From: Bacteroidales bacterium
Lineage (GTDB): Bacteria > Bacteroidota > Bacteroidia > Bacteroidales > VadinHA17
Direction of reading: 5' to 3'
Length of the DNA: 9,757 nucleotides
NCBI GenBank assembly: GCA_022615595.1
Contig: JAKEGI010000271.1
Span: forward strand, 1 to 9,757
Each line of letters opens with the position of its first letter. Positions within the stretch are counted from its first letter, which is position 1. The notes under the pieces were generated by a model. That model was not told where the DNA came from. It did no database searches and saw only the letters and a list, made by a program, of their open reading frames with translations. Made by a program: the position numbers and the translations under genes. Shown piece by piece: positions 1-7,356 of this stretch.

Positions 1-1025
1 GCCATCATCATCAGGCCTGATATCTCGTTGCCGCGCTCGGGATACCTCTGAATGGTAAGCGAAAATACAAGCGGGAAGATGTTCGCAACTCCAAGCCCGA
101 TTATGAAGACAAGCGCCCACGCGGCTGCCTTTGATGGCACCACGAGTATAAGTGCAATGGAAACAATGGAAAGCAGGGCGCTGTAGAGAAATCCCCTTGA
201 AGAGGCCAGTTTCGTCAGTATCAGTGCACCGGCAAAAGTGCCCAGCATACGCCCCAGGAAGTATACGCTGCGTCCCGACTGAGCCGTCACCTCATCTATG
301 CCAAATTTCGTGGCCAGGAACTTACCTGAGAAATAGTTGAATCCTACATCAATGCCGACCACCAGAAATATGGAGAGAACCATCATAAGGATATATGAAT
401 TGCCCAGCAATTTGAAGGCAGAGGCCAGTGAAGCCTTCTTCTCCGTAATCATGGTCTCCTCTATTTTCACTGTACCAAGCCAGACTACACTCAGCATTGA
501 CACTATTCCGAAGATGAGGAAGAGAAGCTTCCAGTCGCCGAAACGGCTTGCAAAGACCGCTGCAAGCGGTGCTGCAATCATGGAACCGATTGCCTTGATG
601 AACTGTGAGAAGCTGAGGAAGCTTGACGTCCTTCTGCCGGGCACAACATCGACAAGAAGAGGGTTGGCTGATACCTGAACAATGGTGTTGCCAATGCCAA
701 GAAGGGCAAAGCCTGTGATCACCGTTCCAAAGGTGTAGAAGAAATAGGGTATCAGGAGACCTATTCCGGTAACCCCCATGCCGATGTTGAGCATCAGCCT
801 CTTTCCTACCCTCGCCTGAATTATTCCAACGGGAACCGAAAGAATAAAGAACCATATAAAGGCTGCAAAGGGTATCAGCCCGAGGATGAAATCACTCAGC
901 CCCAGGTCACCTGCAACACGGTCCTTGCCTATTCCTACCAGGTCAACAAAACTCATCACGAAGAAGGAGAGGAGCACCGGAACCACCAGTCTCATCTCGA
1001 CTTTTTTCTCATTCATATTGGTCAT
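1..1025 (-). CDS. MFS sugar transporter, FHS-like (partial, C-terminus missing)
   Basis: Inner-membrane secondary transporter of the major facilitator superfamily, most like the fucose/glucose/galactose-H+ symporter (FHS) branch. I read 341 residues from the ATG at 1025 (MTNMNEKKVEMRLVVPVLL); the last membrane helices lie beyond the left edge. The protein is hydrophobic throughout, with a first helix at about residues 11-30, the loop 2-3 element ARVGKR at about 70-75 and the FHS-like stretch GNTIVQVSANPLL at about 112-124. It reaches ISGLMMM, which matches the start of the penultimate helix in this family. A second ATG at 1016 (MNEKK) is an equally possible start, and neither has a clear ribosome binding site. 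The gene begins 10 bp after the stop of the ROK kinase, so the two are probably co-transcribed and the substrate is probably a sugar or amino sugar that the kinase phosphorylates. The exact substrate cannot be read from the sequence. Confidence 0.85.
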   Translation of the reverse strand, partial: MTNMNEKKVEMRLVVPVLLSFFVMSFVDLVGIGKDRVAGDLGLSDFILGLIPFAAFIWFFILSVPVGIIQARVGKRLMLNIGMGVTGIGLLIPYFFYTFGTVITGFALLGIGNTIVQVSANPLLVDVVPGRRTSSFLSFSQFIKAIGSMIAAPLAAVFASRFGDWKLLFLIFGIVSMLSVVWLGTVKIEETMITEKKASLASAFKLLGNSYILMMVLSIFLVVGIDVGFNYFSGKFLATKFGIDEVTAQSGRSVYFLGRMLGTFAGALILTKLASSRGFLYSALLSIVSIALILVVPSKAAAWALVFIIGLGVANIFPLVFSLTIQRYPERGNEISGLMMM

Positions 1026-1035
1026 TATAATAGTT

Positions 1036-1980
1036 TTACATTAATGCGAGGGCTGGCTGTACTGCCTTCCAGAAATCATCATTATGCAGATAAGCGCTGC
1101 CAAGCAGTGCAGCATCTTCCTTCAGCTCAGACATCTCCACCCTGACACTGCAGCCTGCCTTCCCCAGCTCATCCTCGAACGCATTGCCAAACAGGTCATA
1201 GGCAAGTGAGACATTGCCGCCGATGACAAGTATCTCAGCGCCGAACTTCAGGAGCCACGGAGCCAGAAAGAAGCCCAGATTCCTGCCAAACTCATCAAAT
1301 ACTGCCCTGACAGCAGCTGATTTTCTTGCGGCATCAGCAATATCCCTCACTCCTTTTGCTTTTTCTCCCGTCACCTCCTCATACCTTGCAATGAACCACC
1401 TCGTTGAGAATGAGTCATCTGCAATTCCACTTCCAAATGGCAGGTGATAAACACACCCCATTTCCGGCACATTATCACCCTCAACCACAGGTATGCGGTC
1501 ATCGACAAACGCAGAGCCAAAGCCGGTCCCGAGTGTGATTGCCATCATCTTCCTGTATCCTGCTGCCTTGCCTGCCCAGGCCTCACCCACTGCAAAAGAA
1601 CTTGCATCATTCATGAACCGCACCTTGCAGTCGCAAGGCAGTCCGAGCCTTGAACTCAAAGCACTGCCTAAATTGACACCATACAGCTTTTCATACTTGT
1701 CTACGCCCCTTATGAGGCATATTCCCCTGGGATAATCGAACGGACCAGGCATTGCAAGGCCTATTCCCCTGAGCCTGAAGACCGGTACTTTTTTCAGTAC
1801 TTTCCGGAGGGTATCAGCCCAGACGCTGAGTATCTCATCTGCCTCAGCCTTGTTATTAACGGGACTTTCGGCACGTGATCCCCCGATGATGGTATGATTG
1901 AGCATATCAACTGCAACGGCAGTAATGTGACTGCCGCCAATATCAACTCCTATTGCGATGTTCTGAAGTGCATTATCCAT
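1036..1980 (-). CDS. ROK-family sugar kinase-like protein
   Basis: Cytosolic ASKHA-fold protein of the ROK (repressor, ORF, kinase) family, 314 residues, the usual length of ROK sugar kinases and without a DNA-binding N-terminus. The phosphate-binding loop is VDIGGSH (residues 12-18). The catalytic aspartate is expected in FMNDA (D125), the second phosphate motif is TLGTGFGSAF (149-158) and the adenosine motif is VIGGNV (252-257). The usual zinc site (an EIGH histidine plus CxCGxxGC) is not there: the matching stretch reads PEMGC (172-176) and continues without a cysteine cluster. I chose the start at 1980 because residues after it align with the ROK N-terminus and GAGGAG lies directly upstream. 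The frame stays open to 2169, but that extension is unlike the family and would run through the promoter. It is the first gene of an operon with the transporter. Family knowledge supports ATP-dependent phosphorylation of a hexose or amino sugar; the substrate is unknown. Confidence 0.85.
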   Translation of the reverse strand: MDNALQNIAIGVDIGGSHITAVAVDMLNHTIIGGSRAESPVNNKAEADEILSVWADTLRKVLKKVPVFRLRGIGLAMPGPFDYPRGICLIRGVDKYEKLYGVNLGSALSSRLGLPCDCKVRFMNDASSFAVGEAWAGKAAGYRKMMAITLGTGFGSAFVDDRIPVVEGDNVPEMGCVYHLPFGSGIADDSFSTRWFIARYEEVTGEKAKGVRDIADAARKSAAVRAVFDEFGRNLGFFLAPWLLKFGAEILVIGGNVSLAYDLFGNAFEDELGKAGCSVRVEMSELKEDAALLGSAYLHNDDFWKAVQPALALM

Positions 1981-2015
1981 CTCCTCACTTTTTATGACCT
2001 GTTTTCTTGTAGCGA

Positions 2016-2047
2016 TGAAAGTATTGATTTTACAGGATACTGCAAAA
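2016..2047 (-). promoter_or_regulatory. Candidate Bacteroidota-type promoter for the ROK-transporter operon
   Basis: On the minus strand TTTTG (2047-2043) is followed after 19 nt by TACTTTCA (2023-2016). This resembles the phylum's -33 TTTG / -7 TAnnTTTG promoter with its usual spacing. It would place transcription start about 30 nt upstream of the ROK start codon. Pattern match only. Confidence 0.4.
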
Positions 2048-2155
2048 TGAAATATGTTTAAGAAGCTAAAATCATAGGAAGAGTATGGGAAAAACACTAA
2101 ATTCGGCATATTAATTCTCTGTTTAACCAGGTTAAAAATCCATAAAGCTTCTATT

Positions 2156-3463
2156 ATGCAGAAAATCACAAAAGAGGAAGCGCTGCTCTATCACAGTCGC
2201 GGACGCCACGGGAAGGTGGAGGTGATACCTACCAAACCATATTGCACACAGTATGATCTCAGCATGGCCTATACCCCGGGGGTGGCATATCCCTGCCTCG
2301 AGATCGAGAAGAATCCGGATGATGCATATGAATACACGGCTAAAGGAAATCTTGTTGCTGTAATTTCAAACGGTACTGCTGTACTTGGTCTCGGTGACAT
2401 CGGGGCCATGGCCGGTAAACCGGTAATGGAGGGCAAAGGGCTTCTCTTCAAGGTGTTCGCCGATGTTGATGTCTTCGACATTGAGGTTGATGAGAAAGAT
2501 CCTGAAAAACTTATAGAGATATGTGCAAAGATAGCTCCTACATTCGGAGGCATCAATCTGGAGGACATCAAGGCTCCTGAGTGCTTTGAGGTCGAGGCCA
2601 GGTTAAAGGAGATGCTTGACATACCGGTCTTTCACGACGACCAGCACGGGACGGCCATCATCTCATCTGCCGGGTTACTCAATGCACTGGATATTCTGGG
2701 GAAAAAGGCTTCTGACCTGAAAGTCGTCGTCTGCGGCGCGGGTGCCGCTGCCAACTCATGCACACGCCTCTATGTAGCCCTGGGTGTGAAGAAGGAGAAC
2801 ATCGTGATGGTTGACAGCAAGGGTGTTATTAACTCGAAGAGGACAGATCTCAATAAATATAAGAAGGAATGGGTGACCACCCGAAATATTGACACCCTTG
2901 CCGAAGCAATAAAGGGTGCCGACATGTTCCTGGGCCTCTCAGTAGCCAACATGCTTAGCAAGGAGATGTTAAGTTCAATGGCGCCCAGACCCATCGTCTT
3001 CGCCATGGCCAACCCGGTGCCGGAGATAAGCTATGAGGATGCCATGTCAACCCGTGATGACCTTATTTTTTCAACGGGTCGCTCAGACTATCCCAACCAG
3101 ATAAACAATGTGCTGGGCTTCCCCTTCATATTCAGGGGTGCACTTGATGTGAGGGCAACAACCATTAACGAGGAGATGAAGCTTGCCGCAACAAAGGCGC
3201 TGGCAGCCATCGCAAAAGAAAAGGTGCCTCAGTCAGTCCTGAAAGCCTACAACCTGGAGAATCTTGAGTTCGGAAGGGAGTATATAATTCCCAAGCCTGT
3301 CGACCCGCGTCTTATCTCGAGGGTTGCCTCTGCCGTAGCCCAGGCTGCCATAGAAACAGGCGTGGCAAGACTCAAAATCGATGACTGGGATGAATACAGG
3401 AAATCTCTCAATCGTCGCACCGCTGAACACATTCACAGGATATCGAAGATCTGCTGCCTCTGA
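2156..3463 (+). CDS. Malic enzyme, single-domain (NAD(P)-dependent, decarboxylating)
   Basis: Cytosolic enzyme of 435 residues that oxidatively decarboxylates malate to pyruvate and CO2 with a reduced nicotinamide cofactor. The N-terminal malic domain shows MAYTPGVA with Y39 and EGKGLLFK with K94, the expected catalytic Tyr/Lys pair. Metal and substrate residues are visible in INLEDI (E136, D137) and HDDQHGTA (D161, D162). The Rossmann domain has CGAGAAA (193-199), a strand ending in VMVD (D220), and the conserved FAMANPVPE (282-290) and [15 protein letters not shown] (317-331). It matches the N-terminal half of MaeB-type enzymes. In many relatives a phosphotransacetylase-like domain of over 300 residues follows; here the protein ends soon after [12 protein letters not shown] with an unusual tail ([14 protein letters not shown]) and a terminator comes 20 bp later. 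NADP versus NAD preference cannot be settled by eye. The gene is divergent from the ROK operon and monocistronic. I see no clear ribosome binding site. Confidence 0.93.
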   Translation: MQKITKEEALLYHSRGRHGKVEVIPTKPYCTQYDLSMAYTPGVAYPCLEIEKNPDDAYEYTAKGNLVAVISNGTAVLGLGDIGAMAGKPVMEGKGLLFKVFADVDVFDIEVDEKDPEKLIEICAKIAPTFGGINLEDIKAPECFEVEARLKEMLDIPVFHDDQHGTAIISSAGLLNALDILGKKASDLKVVVCGAGAAANSCTRLYVALGVKKENIVMVDSKGVINSKRTDLNKYKKEWVTTRNIDTLAEAIKGADMFLGLSVANMLSKEMLSSMAPRPIVFAMANPVPEISYEDAMSTRDDLIFSTGRSDYPNQINNVLGFPFIFRGALDVRATTINEEMKLAATKALAAIAKEKVPQSVLKAYNLENLEFGREYIIPKPVDPRLISRVASAVAQAAIETGVARLKIDDWDEYRKSLNRRTAEHIHRISKICCL

Positions 3464-3483
3464 GTATGAAACAATGAAAGAAT

Positions 3484-3526
3484 GGCCGTCTTCCGCCTTA
3501 CGGCGGCAAAGACGGCCTTCTCATTT
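3484..3526 (+). terminator. Strong hairpin terminator after malic enzyme (possibly bidirectional)
   Basis: A 9-bp arm GGCCGTCTT (3484-3492) pairs perfectly with AAGACGGCC (3509-3517). Inside it CCGCC (3493-3497) pairs with GGCGG (3502-3506) around a TTAC loop, with a 2-nt CA bulge. The 3' side continues TTCTCATTT. It lies 20 bp past the malic enzyme stop and between two convergent genes, so it could stop transcription from both sides. Confidence 0.75.
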
Positions 3527-3551
3527 ACCCTCCTCACTTTATCAACCAATC

Positions 3552-3580
3552 AGCTATGCCAAACTCTGAAAAACATAGCT
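3552..3580 (-). other. Inverted repeat directly after the cytidylate-kinase-like gene
   Basis: AGCTATG (3552-3558) and CATAGCT (3574-3580) are perfect 7-bp inverted arms around a 15-nt loop. They begin at the base after the stop codon of the minus-strand gene. No T-run follows on the minus strand, so this is at best a weak terminator or an mRNA 3'-end stem. Confidence 0.3.
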
Positions 3581-4309
3581 TTATCTTTCAGCTTTGATTT
3601 TCAGCTTTGCCTCATACATACCAACTATGAGCGACGAAAGCTGATCTATGCTGAATGCGTTCCTGTTAAGCGTTGCATCAAAAAGATAATCAAGCGCCTG
3701 AGGCTTCTTCTCAAGAAAATCAACCAGAAGTTTATGCCTCTTCTCATCCGTCTCCAGAATATACTCCTCGGCTTTGTCGATAAGCATCTCCTTCTTCTTC
3801 ATCACATTCTCAACCCTCCAGTAAAGGGGAGCAATAATCCTTATGTGCAATGCGTTGGACATCTCCCTGGTGATGGCCACGCCTCCACGGCCAATAATCA
3901 CTACGTGCCCCTCACGTGCCATTGTAAGGACAACATCCCTGATCGCTTTCTTCACTGAACTGTCAGTTACGAAAGAGCCTGAAAATGCCATTATCATCTG
4001 TGACACGTCTGACAACGCCAACCCCTTGTAATAAGTCTCGACCCTCTGCGTGTCAGTCTTAAGTTCATGGGCTGCATGATAGATGATGTCCTTGTCCACC
4101 CACTTCCACCTGGTGGTGTTGTATCTCATGTTCAACTGCGTTACCAGTGAAGCGGCAACTTCCCTCCCGTCACATCCCGTAAGCCTTGAAATTGTAATGA
4201 CAGGGCCCGTCTGGTCAACCGGCCTGCCAAGCATCTCTGCCCTGTAGCGTGTGTCAAAATAATCAAATATCTTCTTCACGACCAAAGCATTAGGATCTGC
4301 ATTATGCAT
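3581..4309 (-). CDS. Cytidylate-kinase-like family protein
   Basis: Soluble P-loop NTPase-fold protein of 242 residues resembling the cytidylate-kinase-like family (Pfam Cytidylate_kin2), which is common in Bacteroidota and clostridia and whose substrate is not firmly known. The nucleotide-binding segment is ITISRLTGCDGREVAASLV (residues 38-56). It corresponds to the family pattern TISR-x(2)-GxxGREIA, in which Arg stands where classic kinases have Lys. Other family landmarks are KWVDKDII (69-76), the glycine-rich VVIIGRGG (136-143) and LHIRIIAPLYWRVENVMKK (154-172), the usual lid-side arginine segment. About 36 residues precede the P-loop, and the C-terminal half (residues 174-230) looks helical. 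It is monocistronic, convergent with malic enzyme and divergent from the secreted-protein gene. A true CMP kinase (Cmk) is less likely because that family keeps a Lys P-loop. Confidence 0.8.
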   Translation of the reverse strand: MHNADPNALVVKKIFDYFDTRYRAEMLGRPVDQTGPVITISRLTGCDGREVAASLVTQLNMRYNTTRWKWVDKDIIYHAAHELKTDTQRVETYYKGLALSDVSQMIMAFSGSFVTDSSVKKAIRDVVLTMAREGHVVIIGRGGVAITREMSNALHIRIIAPLYWRVENVMKKKEMLIDKAEEYILETDEKRHKLLVDFLEKKPQALDYLFDATLNRNAFSIDQLSSLIVGMYEAKLKIKAER

Positions 4310-4590
4310 CCCTTACCGATGTCTAAAGGCAGATTAAAATTTTACAAAATATAGTGATTTTTTTTGAAAAAATCAAGTAATACCTTAAAAATATGACAAT
4401 TCAATAAGCACAAAGTAAACTCGCTCATTTTAAGGCTTTTATTAAATACTTACATTGATTAACATAAATTTAACAAAGAAAGGGTGCAACAAAGGGAGGG
4501 GTTGGCGGTCTTTAGTATGAAAAGAAAATGGAAAAGGACAGTTCCACTTTTTTCACGGACAGTTTAATGTAAAACAAAAACGGGTTAGTC
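4310..4590. other. AT-rich divergent intergenic region
   Basis: This 281-bp stretch separates the kinase-like gene (minus) from the secreted-protein gene (plus). It holds the minus promoter candidate at 4345-4376 and an 8-bp inverted repeat, GATTTTTT / AAAAAATC, at 4356-4374. A TAAATTTA element at 4465-4472 resembles a -7 box but has no good -33 partner. The last 100 bases are richer in purine runs. I find no ORF with family character, no tRNA and no recognisable riboswitch here. Confidence 0.5.
4345..4376 (-). promoter_or_regulatory. Candidate promoter for the cytidylate-kinase-like gene
   Basis: On the minus strand TTG (4376-4374) is followed after 20 nt by TATATTTTG (4353-4345), one base longer than the TAnnTTTG consensus. 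It would give a leader of about 30 nt before the start at 4309. The run is AT-rich, so chance matches are easy. Confidence 0.3.
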
Positions 4591-5046
4591 ATGAAAAGAA
4601 TTTATCTGGTATTGTTGCTGTTTGCAGGAATTACATCGCTGGCATTCGGCAGGGTCATCGCAAAGGGTGATTCAAACACATCATTCGGAAAGTACACCAT
4701 CGAGGTCTGTGATCAGCCTCAGACTCTGAACGGTGAAGAGATGAAGTGTTATCTCATCACCTATGAAAACTCACCGGTAACCATGAAGATTTTCGTGGAC
4801 AAAGAAAAGAAATGCAAGAACTATGTTGTCGTAACTGACGGATTATCAGTAATGTATACTTGTGACGGGGAGTTCTTCGGGGTGAACAAGGTTGATCCTA
4901 AGTTCAAGGGTGAAGGCATCACCACAGATGATGCACTCCTTGACAGGAGTAACTATTTCCATCAGAAGGTTATTGCCCGCGGTGTCACTGAGGAGTTTGA
5001 TGCTACAAGGCTCATTGCCTCTTACTATCCTGCTCTTATAAAATAG
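4591..5046 (+). CDS. Small secreted protein of unknown function
   Basis: I do not recognise a family for this 151-residue protein. It starts with a classic Sec signal peptide: MKR, a hydrophobic core IYLVLLLFAGITSLAF (4-19) and a plausible cleavage after AFG (18-20). There is no lipobox, so a soluble periplasmic or secreted mature form of about 131 residues is expected. The mature part is mixed alpha/beta in appearance, with short beta-like stretches such as KCYLITYE (52-59), MKIFVD (65-70) and NYVVVTD (77-83). It has four cysteines (C40, C53, C75, C91), enough for two disulfides, and an acidic-to-neutral loop GEGITTDDALLDRS (107-120). The start is the ATG directly before the signal peptide; no ribosome binding site is visible. 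It stands alone, flanked by an AT-rich leader and terminator-like structures, so the neighbours do not reveal its role. Confidence 0.8.
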   Translation: MKRIYLVLLLFAGITSLAFGRVIAKGDSNTSFGKYTIEVCDQPQTLNGEEMKCYLITYENSPVTMKIFVDKEKKCKNYVVVTDGLSVMYTCDGEFFGVNKVDPKFKGEGITTDDALLDRSNYFHQKVIARGVTEEFDATRLIASYYPALIK

Positions 5047-5076
5047 AGCTGAAAAAAGCTTTTTCCTTCCTTTAAT

Positions 5077-5092
5077 AAGGCCGTCCGGCCTT
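5077..5092 (+). terminator. Short GC hairpin downstream of the secreted-protein gene
   Basis: AAGGCC (5077-5082) and GGCCTT (5087-5092) form a perfect 6-bp stem with a GTCC loop, 30 bp past the stop. No T-run follows, so termination here would be weak; the structure at 5117-5151 is the better terminator for this gene. Confidence 0.35.
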
Positions 5093-5116
5093 CTACGATC
5101 AGGTTTAGGTTGAATT

Positions 5117-5151
5117 GAAGATACCCCGACAAGGTATCTTCTTCTTTTTTT
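5117..5151 (+). terminator. Intrinsic terminator of the secreted-protein gene
   Basis: A perfect 9-bp stem, GAAGATACC (5117-5125) with GGTATCTTC (5133-5141), closes a 7-nt loop (CCGACAA) and is followed by TTCTTTTTTT. It is textbook in form and lies about 70 bp after the stop at 5046. An upstream in-frame extension of the peptidase ORF would translate through it, which argues against that extension being used. Confidence 0.88.
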
Positions 5152-5198
5152 ATGACGGTGTCATCTCACGAAAACTGCTCGTAAAATCTTCATCACTC

Positions 5199-5229
5199 TT
5201 TGGCTTCTCTTCAATATTTAATACTTTTA
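5199..5229 (+). promoter_or_regulatory. Candidate promoter for the peptidase-sensor kinase unit
   Basis: TTTG (5199-5202), then exactly 19 nt, then TACTTTTA (5222-5229), close to the -33 TTTG / -7 TAnnTTTG promoter of Bacteroidota. Transcription would start near 5236, giving a 20-nt leader before the ATG at 5256. It also sits just after a strong terminator, where a new promoter is expected. Confidence 0.5.
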
Positions 5230-5255
5230 TCAGCCTGAAACCAAACCGGAACAAT

Positions 5256-7352
5256 ATGAAAAAACTGTTATTCATGCTATTAATTGTTACTATCGGAGTG
5301 ACCTCATGCCAGAAAGAGGTCTGTGACAATCCTTTCTATTGTGAATGGGATACACCATTCGGCGTTCCTCCCTTTGACCAGATAAAGATTGACCACTTCA
5401 AACCTGCCTTCATCAGAGGTATGGAAGAGGAGATAGAAGCTGTCAATGCCATTATAAATAATCCTGAAGAACCTACATTTGAGAATACCATCAAAGCCCT
5501 GCAGTTTACCGGAGATCTGATGGAAAAGGTACAGAGGGCGTTCGGACAGCTCAGCAGTGCCAATACAAATGATTCAATACAGGCCCTGCAGAGAGAAATG
5601 TCTCCTCTCTTCTCAAAGCACAGGGACGACATCTCACTAAACGAAAAACTGTTTGAGAGAGTAAAATCAGTCTATGAGAACAGGGACAAGTTTGAACTCA
5701 CCCCCGAAGAGAGCAAACTTCTTGAGGACCAGTATACCGGATTTATCCGTAGCGGTATCGGGCTCTCTCCGGAGGATAAGGAGAAGCTTCGCAAGCTCAA
5801 CAGCGAGCTTTCGCTCCTCTCGGTAAAATTCGGAGAAAACCTGCTGGCCGAGACCAACGGTTTCACCCTGGTCATTGAAGATGAAGAGGATCTCTCCGGA
5901 CTCCCCGAAGGTGTCAGGGCGCAGGCTGCCGATGCAGCAAAGGCAAAGGGAATGGAAGGCAAATGGCTCTTCACCCTCCACAATCCAAGCTATATTCCCT
6001 TCATGACATACGCTGACAACAGGGCATTGAGGGAGAAGATGTTCAGGGGTTACATGATGCGGGGCAACAATGGCAATGAAAGAGACAACAACCAGATCGT
6101 GGCTGAAATCGTCAGGCTTCGGGTCGAGAAAGCAAGGCTGCTGGGTTACGAGAGTCATGCTGATTATATTCTTGAGCGCAACATGGCAAAGGAGCCTGAA
6201 AAGGTGCTGGGGTTCCTGGCAGAGATATGGAAGGCAGCACTTCCGGTTGCAAAGGCAGAGGCTGCTGCACAGCAGGAGCTGATTGACCAGGAAGGCGGCA
6301 ATTTCAGGCTGGAGCCGTGGGACTGGTTCTATTACACCGAGAAGATCCGCAAGGAAAAGTATGACCTGAGCGACGAAGAGACAAAACCATATTTCTCAGC
6401 CAAAAGTGTCACTGACGGTATGTTCCATGTTGCAAACAGGCTTTACGGACTTGAATTCAGCGAAAGGAATGACATTCCGCTTTACCACCCTGATGTAAAG
6501 ACCTATGAGGTAAAGCGTGACAAAAAGCATGTCGGCATCCTGATGATCGACTACCATCCGAGGGCCTCAAAGCGCGGCGGCGCATGGTGCAGCGGCATGA
6601 GGCCACAAAAAATTGACGAGAACGGAAAATTCGTCACCCCGCTGGTGAGCATGGTCACCAACTTCACTCCTCCCTCGGGTGACACACCGTCACTGCTCAC
6701 GCCTGACGAAGCAAGTACCCTCTTTCATGAGTTCGGTCATGCTCTCCACAACCTTCTCTCCAATGTTGAATTTTCAAGCGGTCCCTCACGTGATTTCGTT
6801 GAGCTTCCGTCACAGATAATGGAGCACTGGGTCTTTGAACCCGAGGTGCTGAAAGTATATGCAAAGCATTACCAGACCGGAGAAATTATTCCGGACGGAC
6901 TCATTGAAAAAATCAAGAAGGCAGGCAAGTTCAACCAGGGATTTACTACCATTGAGTACCTGGCGGCCTCATCACTCGACATGGAGTACCACTCCCTGAC
7001 CGAACCGGTTGAGATAAACGTTGCTGAGTTTGAGAGAAGCGCCATGGAGAAATACGGCCTTATCCGCGAGATTATACCGCGATATCGTTCAACATACTTC
7101 AGTCATATATTCTTCGGAGGCTATTCATCAGGGTACTACAGCTACATCTGGTGTGAACAGCTTGACGCTGACGCATTCAAAGCCTTCAAGGAGACGGGTG
7201 ACATCTTCAATAAAGAGGTGGCAGACCGTTTCGAGAAGGAGATCCTTGCCCGCAGAGGATCAAAGGATGAGCTCGAAATGTGGGTTGCCTTCAGGGGTCG
7301 CGAGCCGAGCATCGAGGCACTGCTTGAAAACCGTGGCCTGATAGCCCGGTAG
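5256..7352 (+). CDS. M3-family zinc oligopeptidase lipoprotein (Dcp-like)
   Basis: Exported metallopeptidase of the thimet oligopeptidase/peptidyl-dipeptidase Dcp family (MEROPS M3), 698 residues, the normal length. Family members cleave short peptides inside a closed channel. Residues 1-18 form a lipoprotein signal peptide ending in VTSC, with C18 as lipidation site, so it is membrane-anchored in the envelope. The zinc site is FHEFGHALH with H491, E492 and H495; the third ligand should be E516 in RDFVELPSQ. The C-terminal substrate-binding segment FFGGYSSGYYSYIWCEQLDADAF is present in the family's usual order. The spacer between HEFGH and FVE is 4 residues shorter than in E. coli Dcp or neurolysin as I recall them. 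I chose the ATG at 5256 because it starts the signal peptide and follows a good promoter; the frame stays open upstream to 5115 but that part crosses a terminator. The kinase gene follows after 4 bp. Confidence 0.93.
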   Translation: MKKLLFMLLIVTIGVTSCQKEVCDNPFYCEWDTPFGVPPFDQIKIDHFKPAFIRGMEEEIEAVNAIINNPEEPTFENTIKALQFTGDLMEKVQRAFGQLSSANTNDSIQALQREMSPLFSKHRDDISLNEKLFERVKSVYENRDKFELTPEESKLLEDQYTGFIRSGIGLSPEDKEKLRKLNSELSLLSVKFGENLLAETNGFTLVIEDEEDLSGLPEGVRAQAADAAKAKGMEGKWLFTLHNPSYIPFMTYADNRALREKMFRGYMMRGNNGNERDNNQIVAEIVRLRVEKARLLGYESHADYILERNMAKEPEKVLGFLAEIWKAALPVAKAEAAAQQELIDQEGGNFRLEPWDWFYYTEKIRKEKYDLSDEETKPYFSAKSVTDGMFHVANRLYGLEFSERNDIPLYHPDVKTYEVKRDKKHVGILMIDYHPRASKRGGAWCSGMRPQKIDENGKFVTPLVSMVTNFTPPSGDTPSLLTPDEASTLFHEFGHALHNLLSNVEFSSGPSRDFVELPSQIMEHWVFEPEVLKVYAKHYQTGEIIPDGLIEKIKKAGKFNQGFTTIEYLAASSLDMEYHSLTEPVEINVAEFERSAMEKYGLIREIIPRYRSTYFSHIFFGGYSSGYYSYIWCEQLDADAFKAFKETGDIFNKEVADRFEKEILARRGSKDELEMWVAFRGREPSIEALLENRGLIAR

Positions 7353-7356
7353 AGCA

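Noticed and set aside
349..855. Open frame of 168 codons on the minus strand
   Set aside because: It lies inside the transporter gene in another frame of the same strand, and its Cys/His/Arg-rich translation has no domain character.
1981..2169. Upstream in-frame extension of the ROK kinase (63 extra residues)
   Set aside because: It covers the divergent promoter region, overlaps the malic enzyme start and is unlike any ROK N-terminus; the ATG at 1980 with GAGGAG upstream begins the conserved domain.
3464..3580. Remnant of a frameshifted phosphotransacetylase domain after malic enzyme
   Set aside because: I read the three plus frames after 3463; none gives PTA-like sequence, and only 117 bp with a terminator separate the two convergent genes.
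3482..3958. Open frame of 158 codons on the plus strand
   Set aside because: It starts inside the malic enzyme terminator and runs antisense to the cytidylate-kinase-like gene, whose protein has clear family motifs.
4356..4374. GATTTTTT/AAAAAATC inverted repeat as a terminator or operator
   Set aside because: The arms are almost pure A/T and overlap the spacer of a promoter candidate; in such AT-rich sequence this symmetry is expected by chance.
5047..5064. AGCT-gaaaaa-AGCT-TTTT as an intrinsic terminator after the secreted-protein gene
   Set aside because: The stem is only 4 bp and the much better terminator at 5117-5151 explains transcription ending here.
5115..5255. Upstream in-frame extension of the M3 peptidase (47 extra residues)
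   Set aside because: It would be translated through a perfect intrinsic terminator and a promoter candidate, has no family character (phenylalanine run from the T-tract), and would bury the lipoprotein signal peptide that starts at 5256.
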